DNA of 44,095 bases, from positions 1 through 44,095 of the forward strand of contig CAINLR010000121.1 in the NCBI GenBank assembly GCA_903850425.1, read 5' to 3'. The stretch comes from an uncultured Verrucomicrobia subdivision 3 bacterium (GTDB lineage: Bacteria > Verrucomicrobiota > Verrucomicrobiia > Limisphaerales > UBA11358). The notes beneath the pieces are model-generated. The model was not told the origin of the DNA. It ran no database searches and worked only from the letters and a program-made list of their open reading frames with translations. Every line of letters starts with the position of its first letter. The stretch's first letter is position 1. Below, piece after piece: positions 7,921 through 16,134 of the stretch. Made by a program: the position numbers and the translations under genes.

Positions 7921-8271
7921 ATGAAAAAACACGCACTATCCGTCTTTCGGAAAGATCCTGAACGTCTCAACTGCGCCCAGTCCGTGCTCTACGCCTGGTG
8001 CAAAGTTTCCGGAGATACTTCCATCGCGCTCGCTGATCTCCAACCTTTTGGCGGCGGGCGGGCGCCGGAGGGACTCTGCGGGGCGTTGCACACGGCTTGC
8101 TTGATCCCGCCTGACCGGGCGGAAGCGTTGCAGCAGAATTTCGCCGCTCGGCTCGGCTCGCTTTACTGCAAGGAACTGCGCGCGGCCAAAGCGCATCCGT
8201 GCGAAACCTGTGTCATCCAGGCGACGGAATTGTTGGAAGATCATTTCGATCAAACCCGGCCGGAGTCTTGA
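7921..8271 (+). CDS. C_GCAxxG_C_C family redox protein
   Basis: The 116-residue protein starts at the ATG at 7921, four bases after the previous stop. Its cysteines follow the C_GCAxxG_C_C family pattern: NCAQSV early, then GGGRAPEGLCGAL, then SLYCKEL, then HPCETCVIQATELLE. The family is thought to be redox-active and often accompanies oxidoreductases and rhodaneses, but no enzyme activity is established. The central motif here is a variant in which GGG replaces the more usual GGG-GCG. Tight spacing to both neighbours places it in the peroxiredoxin/CoADR operon. Confidence 0.75.
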   Translation: MKKHALSVFRKDPERLNCAQSVLYAWCKVSGDTSIALADLQPFGGGRAPEGLCGALHTACLIPPDRAEALQQNFAARLGSLYCKELRAAKAHPCETCVIQATELLEDHFDQTRPES

Positions 8272-8277
8272 CTGAAT

Positions 8278-8832
8278 ATGACTTCGACCCTTTTAATATA
8301 CCTCCTGATTGGTAGCGGCGCGGGTGCTGTGCTGGGATATTTTGGCAGTTGCAAAAGCGGTGCCTGCTCGTTGACGGCGAATTGGCGGCGGGGCGCGCTT
8401 TACGGTGCGGTGATGGGACTGCTGTTTTATTCGTCGTCCGGCTGCGGTGGAAATTTTGCGGCGATGAATCAATCTACCGCCAACGTCATGCACATCACCG
8501 AGGCGGAGTTTGACAAGGAGGTAACGCAGGCGACGCTGCCGGTGGTGGTGGACTTTTACGCAACGTGGTGTGGCCCGTGCCGTCAACTCGCGCCCACGAT
8601 GGACAGTCTGGCGGATCAATACGCGGGCAAAATCAAGTTCGTCAAAGTAAACGTGGATGAGTCGCCGAAGCTGGCTCAGGAATTTCAAGTTGAAGGCATC
8701 CCAATGCTGGCGTTTTTGCAAAACGGGAAAGCAGTTGGAACCTCCGTCGGTTTGGTCGCGAAGGAAAATTTGATTCTACGGCTGGATTCGCTGCTTCAAA
8801 CCAACGCTCAACCTGTCGCCACCGGACGATGA
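8278..8832 (+). CDS. DUF6132-thioredoxin fusion protein
   Basis: The 184-residue protein joins two parts. Residues 1-57 form a small membrane hairpin of the DUF6132 type (IGSGAGAVLGYFGSCKSGACSLT, then GALYGAVMGLL). Residues about 70-175 form a thioredoxin domain with the active site WCGPC (cysteines 98 and 101) and the cis-proline segment VEGIPMLAF. The protein should tether a thioredoxin to the membrane; which side cannot be told. The same two parts occur as separate adjacent genes at 18320 and 18678. It is the last gene of the peroxiredoxin operon, and its 3' end overlaps the convergent LysR gene by 25 bases. Confidence 0.85.
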   Translation: MTSTLLIYLLIGSGAGAVLGYFGSCKSGACSLTANWRRGALYGAVMGLLFYSSSGCGGNFAAMNQSTANVMHITEAEFDKEVTQATLPVVVDFYATWCGPCRQLAPTMDSLADQYAGKIKFVKVNVDESPKLAQEFQVEGIPMLAFLQNGKAVGTSVGLVAKENLILRLDSLLQTNAQPVATGR

Positions 8833-9713
8833 CCACTCCGCGTCGCCAGCACCTCCAGAAATTTGACCAATGCGGGGCTTTGGCTCCGGCCACGGATGCG
8901 TTGCAAATGCAGCGGACGTTCGATGGTCAAGTCTTTCAATGGAATGATGCCCAACGAACCGGTCTGCAATTCCAAGGTGATAATCAGGCGCGAGACAATG
9001 GCAACGCCCACGCCAGCGGCGACCAAATTCTTGATCGCCTCCGGGCTGGCGGGCGACAGGAGAGGTTTAATTTTAAGGCCATGCCGGCGCAACGCCCTCT
9101 CCACCACGGCGCGCGTGCCGGAACCTTCCTCGCGCAGAATGAACGGCTCACGACAAATTTCCCGAATCTTCACCCGATTTTTTTTCAGCAATGGATGGCC
9201 GGCGGGCGCGATGGCTACCAATTCGTCCTTGAAAAACACGGTGGATTCCAATTCTTCGGATTCCAACAGTCCTTCGGTCAGGCCGAGTTCAATCGTGCCT
9301 GCCAACAACGATTGCTGGATGTGTTCCGTGTTGGCAATTTCCAGTTGCAATTCAATTTCAGGAAACTGCCGGTGAAATTCCGCCACCACTGCTGGCAGCA
9401 GATAGCCGCCAATCGTCAGGCTAGCACCAATGGCCAGCCGTCCGCGTTTCAAACCCCGGTATTCCTCAATCGCGCGTGCCGCGTCATTTTCCACCGAACG
9501 CCAGCGCGAGGCGTAATCCGCCAGAATTTTTCCCGCCTCGGTCAACCGGCATCCACGCGGCAGTCGTTCGAGCAGACGGACGCCCAGTGCGTCCTCCAGT
9601 TCGGCGATTTGTTTGGAGACTGCCGGCTGGCTGACGCGCGCCGCCGCAGCTCCACGGCTGATGCTGCCGGCTTTGGCAACGGCGTGAAACAAGGCCAGAT
9701 GATTCCGATTCAT
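8808..9713 (-). CDS. LysR-family regulator (YeiE-like)
   Basis: The 301-residue protein starts at MNRNHLALFHAVAKAGS, a classical LysR N-terminus; the frame runs 50 codons further upstream but without homology. A winged helix-turn-helix fills residues 1-60 (GAAAARVSQPAVSKQIAELE), followed by a periplasmic-binding-like effector domain (90-295). The gene is divergent from a YeiH-like exporter gene with 78 bases between them, the same arrangement as yeiE/yeiH in enterobacteria, where YeiE responds to sulfite. By analogy it probably activates the transporter in response to a sulfur oxyanion. Confidence 0.85.
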   Translation of the reverse strand: MNRNHLALFHAVAKAGSISRGAAAARVSQPAVSKQIAELEDALGVRLLERLPRGCRLTEAGKILADYASRWRSVENDAARAIEEYRGLKRGRLAIGASLTIGGYLLPAVVAEFHRQFPEIELQLEIANTEHIQQSLLAGTIELGLTEGLLESEELESTVFFKDELVAIAPAGHPLLKKNRVKIREICREPFILREEGSGTRAVVERALRRHGLKIKPLLSPASPEAIKNLVAAGVGVAIVSRLIITLELQTGSLGIIPLKDLTIERPLHLQRIRGRSQSPALVKFLEVLATRSGHRPVATG

Positions 9714-9791
9714 GGCATAACTGTAAGATATGAATAACATACAAACAATGTCTTTGTGGCATAGACAGGGTGAAGGCACCGTTTTTCCAGT
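9714..9791. promoter_or_regulatory. Divergent LysR/YeiH control region
   Basis: This 78-base gap between two divergent start codons is AT-rich around 9717-9760. It contains two ATAAC copies (9717-9721 and 9734-9738) spaced by one and a half to two helical turns. LysR regulators usually bind such a shared region. No clean T-N11-A palindrome stands out, so the exact operator is uncertain. Confidence 0.35.
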
Positions 9792-10823
9792 ATGAATGCC
9801 GTTCACCATGACCAACTGAAAAACGCCCACCACCATGCTGAACCTGCAACCCTGCCCAGCCATCGTGCAAAAGTTGTCGCGCTGGCCGTCGTGGTTGTCT
9901 GCCTCGTTCTATGGGCATCGCCGCCAACGGCATTGGTTGCGGGAATTCTGTTCGCGCTTTTGATCGGCCACCCGTTCGCGCGTTGGAATCACCACGTCAC
10001 CAAATGGCTGTTGCAAATGTGCGTGGTGCTGCTGGGTTTTGGCATGAACCTGCCGATGGTGTTACGTTTGGGACTCAACGGCTCGGTGTTTGCCGCCGCC
10101 ACCATCGGGGCAACACTGTTGCTCGGTTATTGGTTGGGGCGAAAGCTCGCGCTGGACGGCAAAACCACGACGCTCATTTCGGTCGGCACCGCTATCTGCG
10201 GCGGTTCGGCCATTGCCGCCGTGAGTTCGGTCATTGGGGCTTCGGAGGCGGAAATCGCCGTGTCCATCGGCACGATTTTTCTGCTGAACGCCGTCGCGCT
10301 TTACGTTTTTCCGCTCGCCGGTCATTTGCTGCATTTAAGCCAGGCGCAATTCGGTCTGTGGGCGGGCGTGGCGATCCACGATATTTCCTCGGTGGTCGGC
10401 GCGGGCATGAGCTACGGGCCGGACGCTTTGACGACCGCAACGGCGGTTAAACTGTCGCGCACGCTCTGGATCGTGCCGCTGACGCTCGCGCTGGCCTTTG
10501 GCGTTGCCCGGCGAAAATCGGCTGGCACGGAAGTTTCCCGGCGAAACAACTATTTCAAAATCACCGTGCCGTGGTTTATCGGATTTTTTCTGCTGGCCTC
10601 GCTGCTGCAGAGTTATGTGCCGGTCATTTCGACCTGGTCGCCGCAGCTTTCCGAAATCGCGCGCCGGGGCATGATTCTGGTGCTGTTCCTGATCGGCACT
10701 TCGCTGTCACTCCGCGCGTTGCGAGCGGTCGGCTGGCGAACGGTGGTGACGGGACTGACGCTCTGGTTATTTGTCAGCATTGCGTCGCTGCTCGCCATTC
10801 TTTTCTTAAAACTGACAACCTGA
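9792..10823 (+). CDS. YeiH-family putative sulfate/sulfite exporter
   Basis: The 343-residue integral membrane protein has about ten hydrophobic segments and matches the UPF0324/YeiH family (PF03601). Characteristic stretches include LLGFGMNLPMVLRLG, SVGTAICGGSAIAA, AIHDISSVVGAGMSYG and the terminal RRGMILVLFLIGTSLS. The N-terminal 25 residues are polar and histidine-rich and likely cytosolic. The family is annotated as putative sulfate exporter, with sulfite or taurine-derived sulfite export suggested in some species; no direct transport proof is assumed here. The divergent LysR neighbour and the sulfur enzymes around support a sulfur oxyanion substrate. Confidence 0.85.
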   Translation: MNAVHHDQLKNAHHHAEPATLPSHRAKVVALAVVVVCLVLWASPPTALVAGILFALLIGHPFARWNHHVTKWLLQMCVVLLGFGMNLPMVLRLGLNGSVFAAATIGATLLLGYWLGRKLALDGKTTTLISVGTAICGGSAIAAVSSVIGASEAEIAVSIGTIFLLNAVALYVFPLAGHLLHLSQAQFGLWAGVAIHDISSVVGAGMSYGPDALTTATAVKLSRTLWIVPLTLALAFGVARRKSAGTEVSRRNNYFKITVPWFIGFFLLASLLQSYVPVISTWSPQLSEIARRGMILVLFLIGTSLSLRALRAVGWRTVVTGLTLWLFVSIASLLAILFLKLTT

Positions 10824-10942
10824 ATTCCACGCAATCAATGACCAAACAGCTTCTTATGAGATTCAGCAAAACCAATAACTTCGCCAGCGAAGCAAAAAAC
10901 GGTTGGCAGTGCGCAAATTTAGTAGAACTTTAATAGTTTGTT

Positions 10943-12304
10943 ATGGATGTCTTAACCCTCTCACGAATTCAGTTCGGCGCAACGATTGCCTTTCACTACA
11001 TCTATCCGCCGTTGAGCATCGGGCTGGGCATCATGCTCGTGCTGATGGAAGGCGCGTGGCTCAAAACCGGCAACAATCTTTATCACCAGATGGCGCGGTT
11101 TTGGACGAAAGTGTTCGCGCTGACTTTTGCCATCGGCGTGGCGACAGGCATCGTGATGGAATTCGAGTTCGGCACCAATTGGGCGACGTATTCGCGCTTC
11201 GTCGGCGATGTGTTCGGCAGCGCGCTGGCGGCGGAAGGGATTTTTGCGTTCTTCCTCGAATCCGGTTTTCTCGCGGTGCTGCTGTTCGGCTGGGACAAGG
11301 TCAGCCGCAAAATGCACTTCTTCTCGACGTGCATGGTGGCGCTCGGCGCGCATTTCAGCGCGGTGTGGATCATCGTGGCAAATTCCTGGATGCAGACGCC
11401 CGCTGGCTATCACATCGTCGGCGAAGGGATGCACGCGCGGGCGGAAATCACCGATTTCTGGCAACTGGTTTTCAATTCCTCAATGCTGGACCGCTTGTTT
11501 CACACGATTTGCGGTGCGTGGTGTGCCGGCTCATTTCTCGTGGTGAGCGTCAGCGCGTGGTATTTGCTGAAGGGAAAAAATATCGAGTTCGCCCGCAAGT
11601 CGCTGAAAGTTGGTCTGACGGTGGCGCTCGTCTCGACGCTGCTGCAAGCCGTCACCGGCCACAAAAGCGCGCAGGGATTGGAAAAAAATCAACCGGCCAA
11701 GCTCGCCGCGTTCGAGGGACTTTATGAAACCACTTCCAACGCGCCGCTCGTGCTGCTCGGCTGGCCGGACGAGAAAAATGAAAAGGTCATCGGTATTTCC
11801 GCGCCGGGAATGTTGAGCTTTCTCACGCACAACGATTTTCATACGCCGGTCATCGGACTGAACGAGTTCAAGCCGGAAGATCGTCCGCCCGTCACGCCGT
11901 CGTTCCTGTTTTTTCACGCGATGGTCGGCATCGGTTTCACGCTGATCGCGGTTGCGGTTTTGGGTTTTTTATATTTTCGCAAAGGCACGCTGCACGAACG
12001 CCGCTGGCTGTTGTGGATTTTGGTGTTCTCCGTGCTCGGCCCGCAGCTCGCCAATCAACTCGGCTGGTTCGCCGCCGAAGTAGGACGGCAACCGTGGATT
12101 GTTTATGGCCTGATGCGAACGCCCGCCGGTCTGTCCGCCGTGGTGAAAGCGAACGTCGTTTTGTCGTCGCTGATTTTGTTCACGCTGATTTATTCGCTGC
12201 TGTTCGCCGTTTTCATTTATCTGCTTAACGACAAAATCCAGCACGGCCCGGATGACGCGGATCTTCTCCCGTCCGGCAAACTTGCGCTGCCCACCAAAAA
12301 CTAA
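10943..12304 (+). CDS. cydA: Cytochrome bd ubiquinol oxidase subunit I
   Basis: This 453-residue membrane protein is recognisable as Cyd[24 protein letters not shown] at the start carries the heme b595 histidine region, GHKSAQG marks the Q-loop side, and [15 protein letters not shown] is the family signature. The Q-loop is short, as in the cyanide-insensitive or CioA-like and short-Q-loop forms. The enzyme reduces oxygen at the membrane with quinol and is comparatively resistant to sulfide, which fits the neighbouring sulfide oxidation genes. A 119-base gap separates it from yeiH. No clear FNR box is visible there, so the controlling signal is unknown. Confidence 0.95.
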   Translation: MDVLTLSRIQFGATIAFHYIYPPLSIGLGIMLVLMEGAWLKTGNNLYHQMARFWTKVFALTFAIGVATGIVMEFEFGTNWATYSRFVGDVFGSALAAEGIFAFFLESGFLAVLLFGWDKVSRKMHFFSTCMVALGAHFSAVWIIVANSWMQTPAGYHIVGEGMHARAEITDFWQLVFNSSMLDRLFHTICGAWCAGSFLVVSVSAWYLLKGKNIEFARKSLKVGLTVALVSTLLQAVTGHKSAQGLEKNQPAKLAAFEGLYETTSNAPLVLLGWPDEKNEKVIGISAPGMLSFLTHNDFHTPVIGLNEFKPEDRPPVTPSFLFFHAMVGIGFTLIAVAVLGFLYFRKGTLHERRWLLWILVFSVLGPQLANQLGWFAAEVGRQPWIVYGLMRTPAGLSAVVKANVVLSSLILFTLIYSLLFAVFIYLLNDKIQHGPDDADLLPSGKLALPTKN

Positions 12305-12311
12305 ATCTGCC

Positions 12312-13334
12312 ATGCACCTCGATCTCAATACCATCTGGTTTATCCTCGTCGGCGTTTTATTGACCGGCTACGCCGTGCTTGATGGCTTCGACCTCGGCAT
12401 CGGCGCGCTGCATCTTTTCACAAACAAGGATGAGGAACGCCGTGTCATGCTCAATTCCATCGGACCGGTGTGGGACGGCAATGAAGTCTGGCTCGTCACC
12501 GGCGGCGGCGCGCTGTTCGCCGCATTTCCGAATGTGTATGCCACGGCGTTTTCCGGTTTTTACCTCGCGCTGATGCTGCTGCTTGCGGCGCTGATCTTCC
12601 GCGCCGTGGCGATTGAATTCCGCAGCAAGCGGCCCGAACGCTGGTGGCGGCAGATGTGGGATGTGAGTTTTTCCGTCGGCAGCATTGTGTCGAGCCTGCT
12701 CATCGGCACCGCGCTCGGCAACATCGCGTGGGGCGTGCCGGTAGATGCCAATGGCGAATTCGCCGGAACCTTTCTCGGCCTGCTGAGGCCATATCCGCTG
12801 CTCGTCGGCGTGACCACCGTGGCGCTGTTCATGATGCACGGCGCGATTTACGGCGTGCTGAAAACGGAAGGCGAACTGCACGACAAGCTGCGCGTCTGGG
12901 CGATGCGCTGCATCATCTTCTTCGTCATTTGCGCGGTGACGCTCACGATGGCCACGCTGCTGTATGTGCCGCACATGGCCGCGCGCGTCCGCGAAAATCC
13001 GTGGCTGTTCGGCGTCGCGCTGGCGAACATGCTGGCCATTGCAAACATCCCGCGCGAATTCCACCACGGCAATGACGGTCGCGCTTTCCTTTCTTCGTGT
13101 GCCACAATTGTCACGCTGATGGCGTTATTCGCGCTGAACATCTTTCCGAACATGATTTACAGCCTGCCGAATCCTGAAAATAGCCTGACAATCTACAACG
13201 CCGCCTCATCGCCAAAAACTCTGGGCATCATGCTCGTCATCGCGTGCATCGGCGTGCCGGTGGTGATCGCCTACACGGTTTGCATCTACTGGATTTTCCG
13301 GGGCAAGGTGAAGCTCGACCGGATGAGCTATTGA
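12312..13334 (+). CDS. cydB: Cytochrome bd ubiquinol oxidase subunit II
   Basis: The 340-residue protein is CydB: YAVLDGFDLGIGALHLF near residue 20, NSIGPVWDGNEVWLVTGGGALFAAFPNVYA next, and regularly spaced transmembrane helices to the end. The ATG at 12312 is taken as start because it lies 7 bases after the cydA stop and begins the conserved N-terminus; a longer frame overlaps cydA. The pair forms the heterodimeric oxidase. No CydX-like small subunit is visible directly after it; the next gene starts four bases later. Confidence 0.95.
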   Translation: MHLDLNTIWFILVGVLLTGYAVLDGFDLGIGALHLFTNKDEERRVMLNSIGPVWDGNEVWLVTGGGALFAAFPNVYATAFSGFYLALMLLLAALIFRAVAIEFRSKRPERWWRQMWDVSFSVGSIVSSLLIGTALGNIAWGVPVDANGEFAGTFLGLLRPYPLLVGVTTVALFMMHGAIYGVLKTEGELHDKLRVWAMRCIIFFVICAVTLTMATLLYVPHMAARVRENPWLFGVALANMLAIANIPREFHHGNDGRAFLSSCATIVTLMALFALNIFPNMIYSLPNPENSLTIYNAASSPKTLGIMLVIACIGVPVVIAYTVCIYWIFRGKVKLDRMSY

Positions 13335-13338
13335 ATTC

Positions 13339-13941
13339 ATGGACGCCGCCTTTTGGAACAACCGCTTCGCCGTGCCGCATTTTATTTACGGCGAAACCCC
13401 GAATGCGTTCGTGGCTGAAATGGCGGCACAGATTCCCGCCGGGCCGGTGCTGTGTCTCGCGGAAGGCGAAGGACGCAACGCCGTCCACCTGACAACTCTC
13501 GGACATCGGGTGACGGCGGTGGATCAATCCGAAGCTGGTTTAGCCAAAGCCCGCCGACTTGCGGCGGCGCGCGGTGTGGAAATTGAAACGGTGCTTGCTG
13601 ATCTGGGAAATTTCACCATCGAGCCGGGTGAATGGTCTGGCATCGTCGCCACGTTTGCCCATTTGCCGCCAGCAATTCGGCGCAAAGTTCACGCGCAAGT
13701 GGTGCTTGGTCTGCAGCCGGGCGGAGTATTCGTTCTGGAAGCTTATACCCCGGCGCAACTGGCGTTCGACACCGGTGGGCCAAAATCCCCGGAACTGCTC
13801 ATGACGCTGGCCCGCCTGCGGGATGAACTCGCGGGATTGGAATTGTTGATTGGGCGCGAGATTGAGCGCGAGGTCATCGAGGGCAATGGCCACACCGGTC
13901 GTGGCGCGGTGGTGCAAATTCTTGCCCGCCGCCATGAGTAA
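13339..13941 (+). CDS. Class I SAM-dependent methyltransferase
   Basis: The 200-residue protein has a Rossmann-type SAM-binding core: VLCLAEGEGRNAVHL (motif I, about residues 37-51), VTAVDQSEAGLAKAR (motif II, acidic residue binding the ribose), a strand near IVATFAHLP and LQPGGVFVLEAY. It resembles the TehB-like and thiol/tellurite-resistance-type small methyltransferases, whose start MDxxFWNxRF is also shared here. The substrate is unknown; chalcogen methylation would fit the neighbourhood but is inference. It follows cydB by four bases and its stop overlaps the next start, so it belongs to the cyd operon. Confidence 0.8.
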   Translation: MDAAFWNNRFAVPHFIYGETPNAFVAEMAAQIPAGPVLCLAEGEGRNAVHLTTLGHRVTAVDQSEAGLAKARRLAAARGVEIETVLADLGNFTIEPGEWSGIVATFAHLPPAIRRKVHAQVVLGLQPGGVFVLEAYTPAQLAFDTGGPKSPELLMTLARLRDELAGLELLIGREIEREVIEGNGHTGRGAVVQILARRHE

Positions 13942-14398
13942 CAGCTTTGTCCAACGCGGCGGTTGGTGGGTGGTGGGGCAATTCCTGCTACTGTTGGCCA
14001 TCGCCGGTCTGGACCTCACCGGTCATGCGGCAGCGAAGCCGCTGCCCATTTTCATTGGCGGTCTGGTCTTAATCGCGGTGGCCACGCTTTGCAGCCTCGC
14101 CGGGCTGCTGGCCTTGGGACGAAACCTGACGCCATTTCCCAAGCCGTCGGCCAAGGCAGAACTGGTTCAGCACGGCATTTACGCCCTCATCCGGCATCCG
14201 CTTTACGTTTCCGTTTTTTGTGCCGCCGTCGGGTCGTCATTACTCTTTCAAAGCTGGCCGGCCTTGGCCGCTTCCGTGGGTCTGGGGGTTTTCTTCGATG
14301 CCAAAGCCCGCCGCGAAGAGCGCTGGCTGCGGCGGCAATTTCCGGAATACGGGAATTACGAAAAACGGGTGCACCGATTTATTCCTTGGATTTATTGA
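13934..14398 (+). CDS. Isoprenylcysteine carboxyl methyltransferase-family membrane protein
   Basis: The 154-residue protein starts at the ATG at 13934, overlapping the previous stop by eight bases. It has three to four hydrophobic segments, followed by the ICMT/PEMT-type signature: GIYALIRHPLYVSVF, a further helix, FDAKARREERWLRRQFPEYGNYEKRV, and RFIPWIY. In the family the RHP-Y and EE motifs bind SAM at the membrane. Bacterial members methylate small lipophilic or thiol substrates, and the true substrate is rarely known. The coupled class I methyltransferase gene suggests a common function. Confidence 0.8.
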   Translation: MSNSFVQRGGWWVVGQFLLLLAIAGLDLTGHAAAKPLPIFIGGLVLIAVATLCSLAGLLALGRNLTPFPKPSAKAELVQHGIYALIRHPLYVSVFCAAVGSSLLFQSWPALAASVGLGVFFDAKARREERWLRRQFPEYGNYEKRVHRFIPWIY

Positions 14399-14469
14399 GT
14401 TAAGCGGAATGTGGAAAAAGTTTTGGAATCCCGCGTGAGATTTTGGCGCGGGCGGACATTTCTCTGTGA

Positions 14470-14997
14470 ATGGACAAGCCATTACATGCGGATGAGTTCA
14501 TCCGGCAACTGACGGCGGCGCAAACGTCGCTGTATGCCTACATTCTCACGCTGCTGCCGGATCGCGCGGCGGCGCAGGATGTTTTGCAGGAGACGAATCT
14601 CACGCTCTGGCACAAGCTGGCGGATTTCCGACCGGGCACGAACTTCACGGCCTGGGGTTGCCGCGTGGCCCACTTCAAAGTTTTGAATCACCGCCGCAGC
14701 CTGCATCGCGACCGGCTGGTGTTTGATGACGAACTTCTGGAGCAACTCTCGGAACGCCATGTCGAGCGGCTGGAGCAGGCCGACCGTCGCGAACGGGCGT
14801 TGAAAAAATGCCTGGAGCATCTGCCGGCGGAACAGCGCACGCTGATTGAAAAACGCTACGCGCCGGGCGCGTCGGTGCAAAATCTGGCGGCGGCGGAAGG
14901 CAAAAGCGTGGGCGCGCTGTCGCAAATGCTCTATCGCATCCGCGAGGCTCTGCTGAATTGCGTGCAAGGTTCGCTTGCCAGAAAGGAGTCCGCATGA
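14470..14997 (+). CDS. ECF RNA polymerase sigma factor
   Basis: The 175-residue protein has the two sigma domains of an ECF factor: region 2 from about residue 10 to 80 (ALDLL-like DVLQETNLTLWHKL, FTAWGCRVAHFKVLNHRR) and region 4 from about 115 to 165 (LEHLPAEQRTLIEKRY, then LAAAEGKSVGALSQMLYRIREALLNCV). It fits the ECF group expanded in Planctomycetes and Verrucomicrobia. Its stop overlaps the anti-sigma start (ATGA), the usual cotranscribed arrangement. Upstream lies only a 71-base gap with a CCCGCG/CGCGGG hairpin and no copy of the TTGTAAC element, so self-activation through that element is not evident. It is one candidate reader of the four promoter-like elements. Confidence 0.9.
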   Translation: MDKPLHADEFIRQLTAAQTSLYAYILTLLPDRAAAQDVLQETNLTLWHKLADFRPGTNFTAWGCRVAHFKVLNHRRSLHRDRLVFDDELLEQLSERHVERLEQADRRERALKKCLEHLPAEQRTLIEKRYAPGASVQNLAAAEGKSVGALSQMLYRIREALLNCVQGSLARKESA

Positions 14998-16124
14998 GCG
15001 CGAAATTCGACAACGGCGCGGAACTTCGCGAACTGCTGGCAAAGCTGATGGACGGCGAGCTGAATCCCGGCGAAGCAAGACAACTCAACGATCTTTTGCG
15101 GCGCGATCCGTCGGCGCGCGATTTGTATCTAAACCACGTCACGCTCCACGCGCAACTGGAACGCGAATTGGGCGGCAAGCTGTCGGCTGACGTGCTTGAA
15201 TTAACAACACAATCAACGGGAAAAATTGTGCCGCTCCCGCGCGCGAGCTGGTCGCTTGGCGAGGAAATCAAAGGACGTTTCCTCCATCCCTGGCCTTTGG
15301 CGCTCGCGGCAAGTTTTGCGCTGGTGGCGATGATTTCCGCGCTGGTATTGCTCAATCAAACAAGCGCTAGCGCCGCCGAACTGGTGCGGCACGCGCTCAA
15401 AACTCACGCTTTTGGCCCGGATCGCCGTTACCGCGTCGAAGTCAAACTTGATCCGGCATTGCAGACGCAAAACACAACCGCACCGGCGGCGGAAACTTAT
15501 TTGTGGACGCGCGGCGACCGGTGCTGGATTGAAACTCGCACCGAAAATCAAACCGTCGCGTGGGGACACGACGAGCAAGGCCAGGTCTGGTTCGCGCTGT
15601 CGCCGAAAGTCGGCGCGCGGTTTGATCCGCAGGAAGCGCGCCAGCGCATGGCGATGTTCCGCGAAATGTTTGGAATGCAAGGTGCGCCTCAATTCGCGAA
15701 ATGTTTTGACCGGCTGTCGCTGGCCTGCGACTTGTGCAGCCTCAAAGTGGAAACATTGTTGCAGGGTGTTTTAAACGACTTCGATCTGCGCCGCGAAGCG
15801 CTGGGCGCGGACAATTATCTTATTCACGCCGATTTGAAACCCGGTTGCACCAACGCCTATTGCCGCGACGCACAACTGGAAGTGGATTCGCAAAACGGCG
15901 TGCTGCAAAAGCTCACGGTGCATCGGTTGCACAACGGCCAACCGGCGGGCACGGTCACATTCACGCTCGTCGAAAGCGGCGACGAGCCGGATTCGAGTTA
16001 CACGCTCGCCGGTCACCTCGACGCCGACGCGGTGATTTACGACCGTGGTTCTGGCCCGCTGCGACGCGGGACGCTGCTCATGCAATTCCTCGCCGTGCTC
16101 TGGGGCGAGACGATTTCCAACTAA
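14994..16124 (+). CDS. Membrane anti-sigma factor (FecR-like type)
   Basis: The 376-residue protein has a cytosolic N-terminal zinc-less anti-sigma-like helical region (ELRELLAKLMDGELNPGEARQLNDLLRRDPSARDLYLNHVTLHAQLERE), one transmembrane segment (about residues 97-120, WPLALAASFALVAMISALVLL), and a roughly 250-residue periplasmic part with four to five cysteines and no recognised enzyme motif. AAAGGAG at 14982-14988 is a good ribosome site for the ATG at 14994. The N-terminal layout is that of the verrucomicrobial anti-sigma proteins. The periplasmic part is presumably the sensor. The following SoxB-like gene starts ten bases after its stop. Confidence 0.75.
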   Translation: MSAKFDNGAELRELLAKLMDGELNPGEARQLNDLLRRDPSARDLYLNHVTLHAQLERELGGKLSADVLELTTQSTGKIVPLPRASWSLGEEIKGRFLHPWPLALAASFALVAMISALVLLNQTSASAAELVRHALKTHAFGPDRRYRVEVKLDPALQTQNTTAPAAETYLWTRGDRCWIETRTENQTVAWGHDEQGQVWFALSPKVGARFDPQEARQRMAMFREMFGMQGAPQFAKCFDRLSLACDLCSLKVETLLQGVLNDFDLRREALGADNYLIHADLKPGCTNAYCRDAQLEVDSQNGVLQKLTVHRLHNGQPAGTVTFTLVESGDEPDSSYTLAGHLDADAVIYDRGSGPLRRGTLLMQFLAVLWGETISN

Positions 16125-16134
16125 AAATTCACCC

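Noticed and set aside
10824-10942. Possible FNR box before cydA
   Set aside because: Only one half-site-like AATCAA is present near 10830 and no matching second half; not reported as an operator.
14399-14469. A copy of the TTGTAAC promoter-like element before the ECF sigma gene
   Set aside because: No TGTAAC box is present; only a short CCCGCG/CGCGGG hairpin occurs, so self-regulation through the element is not supported.
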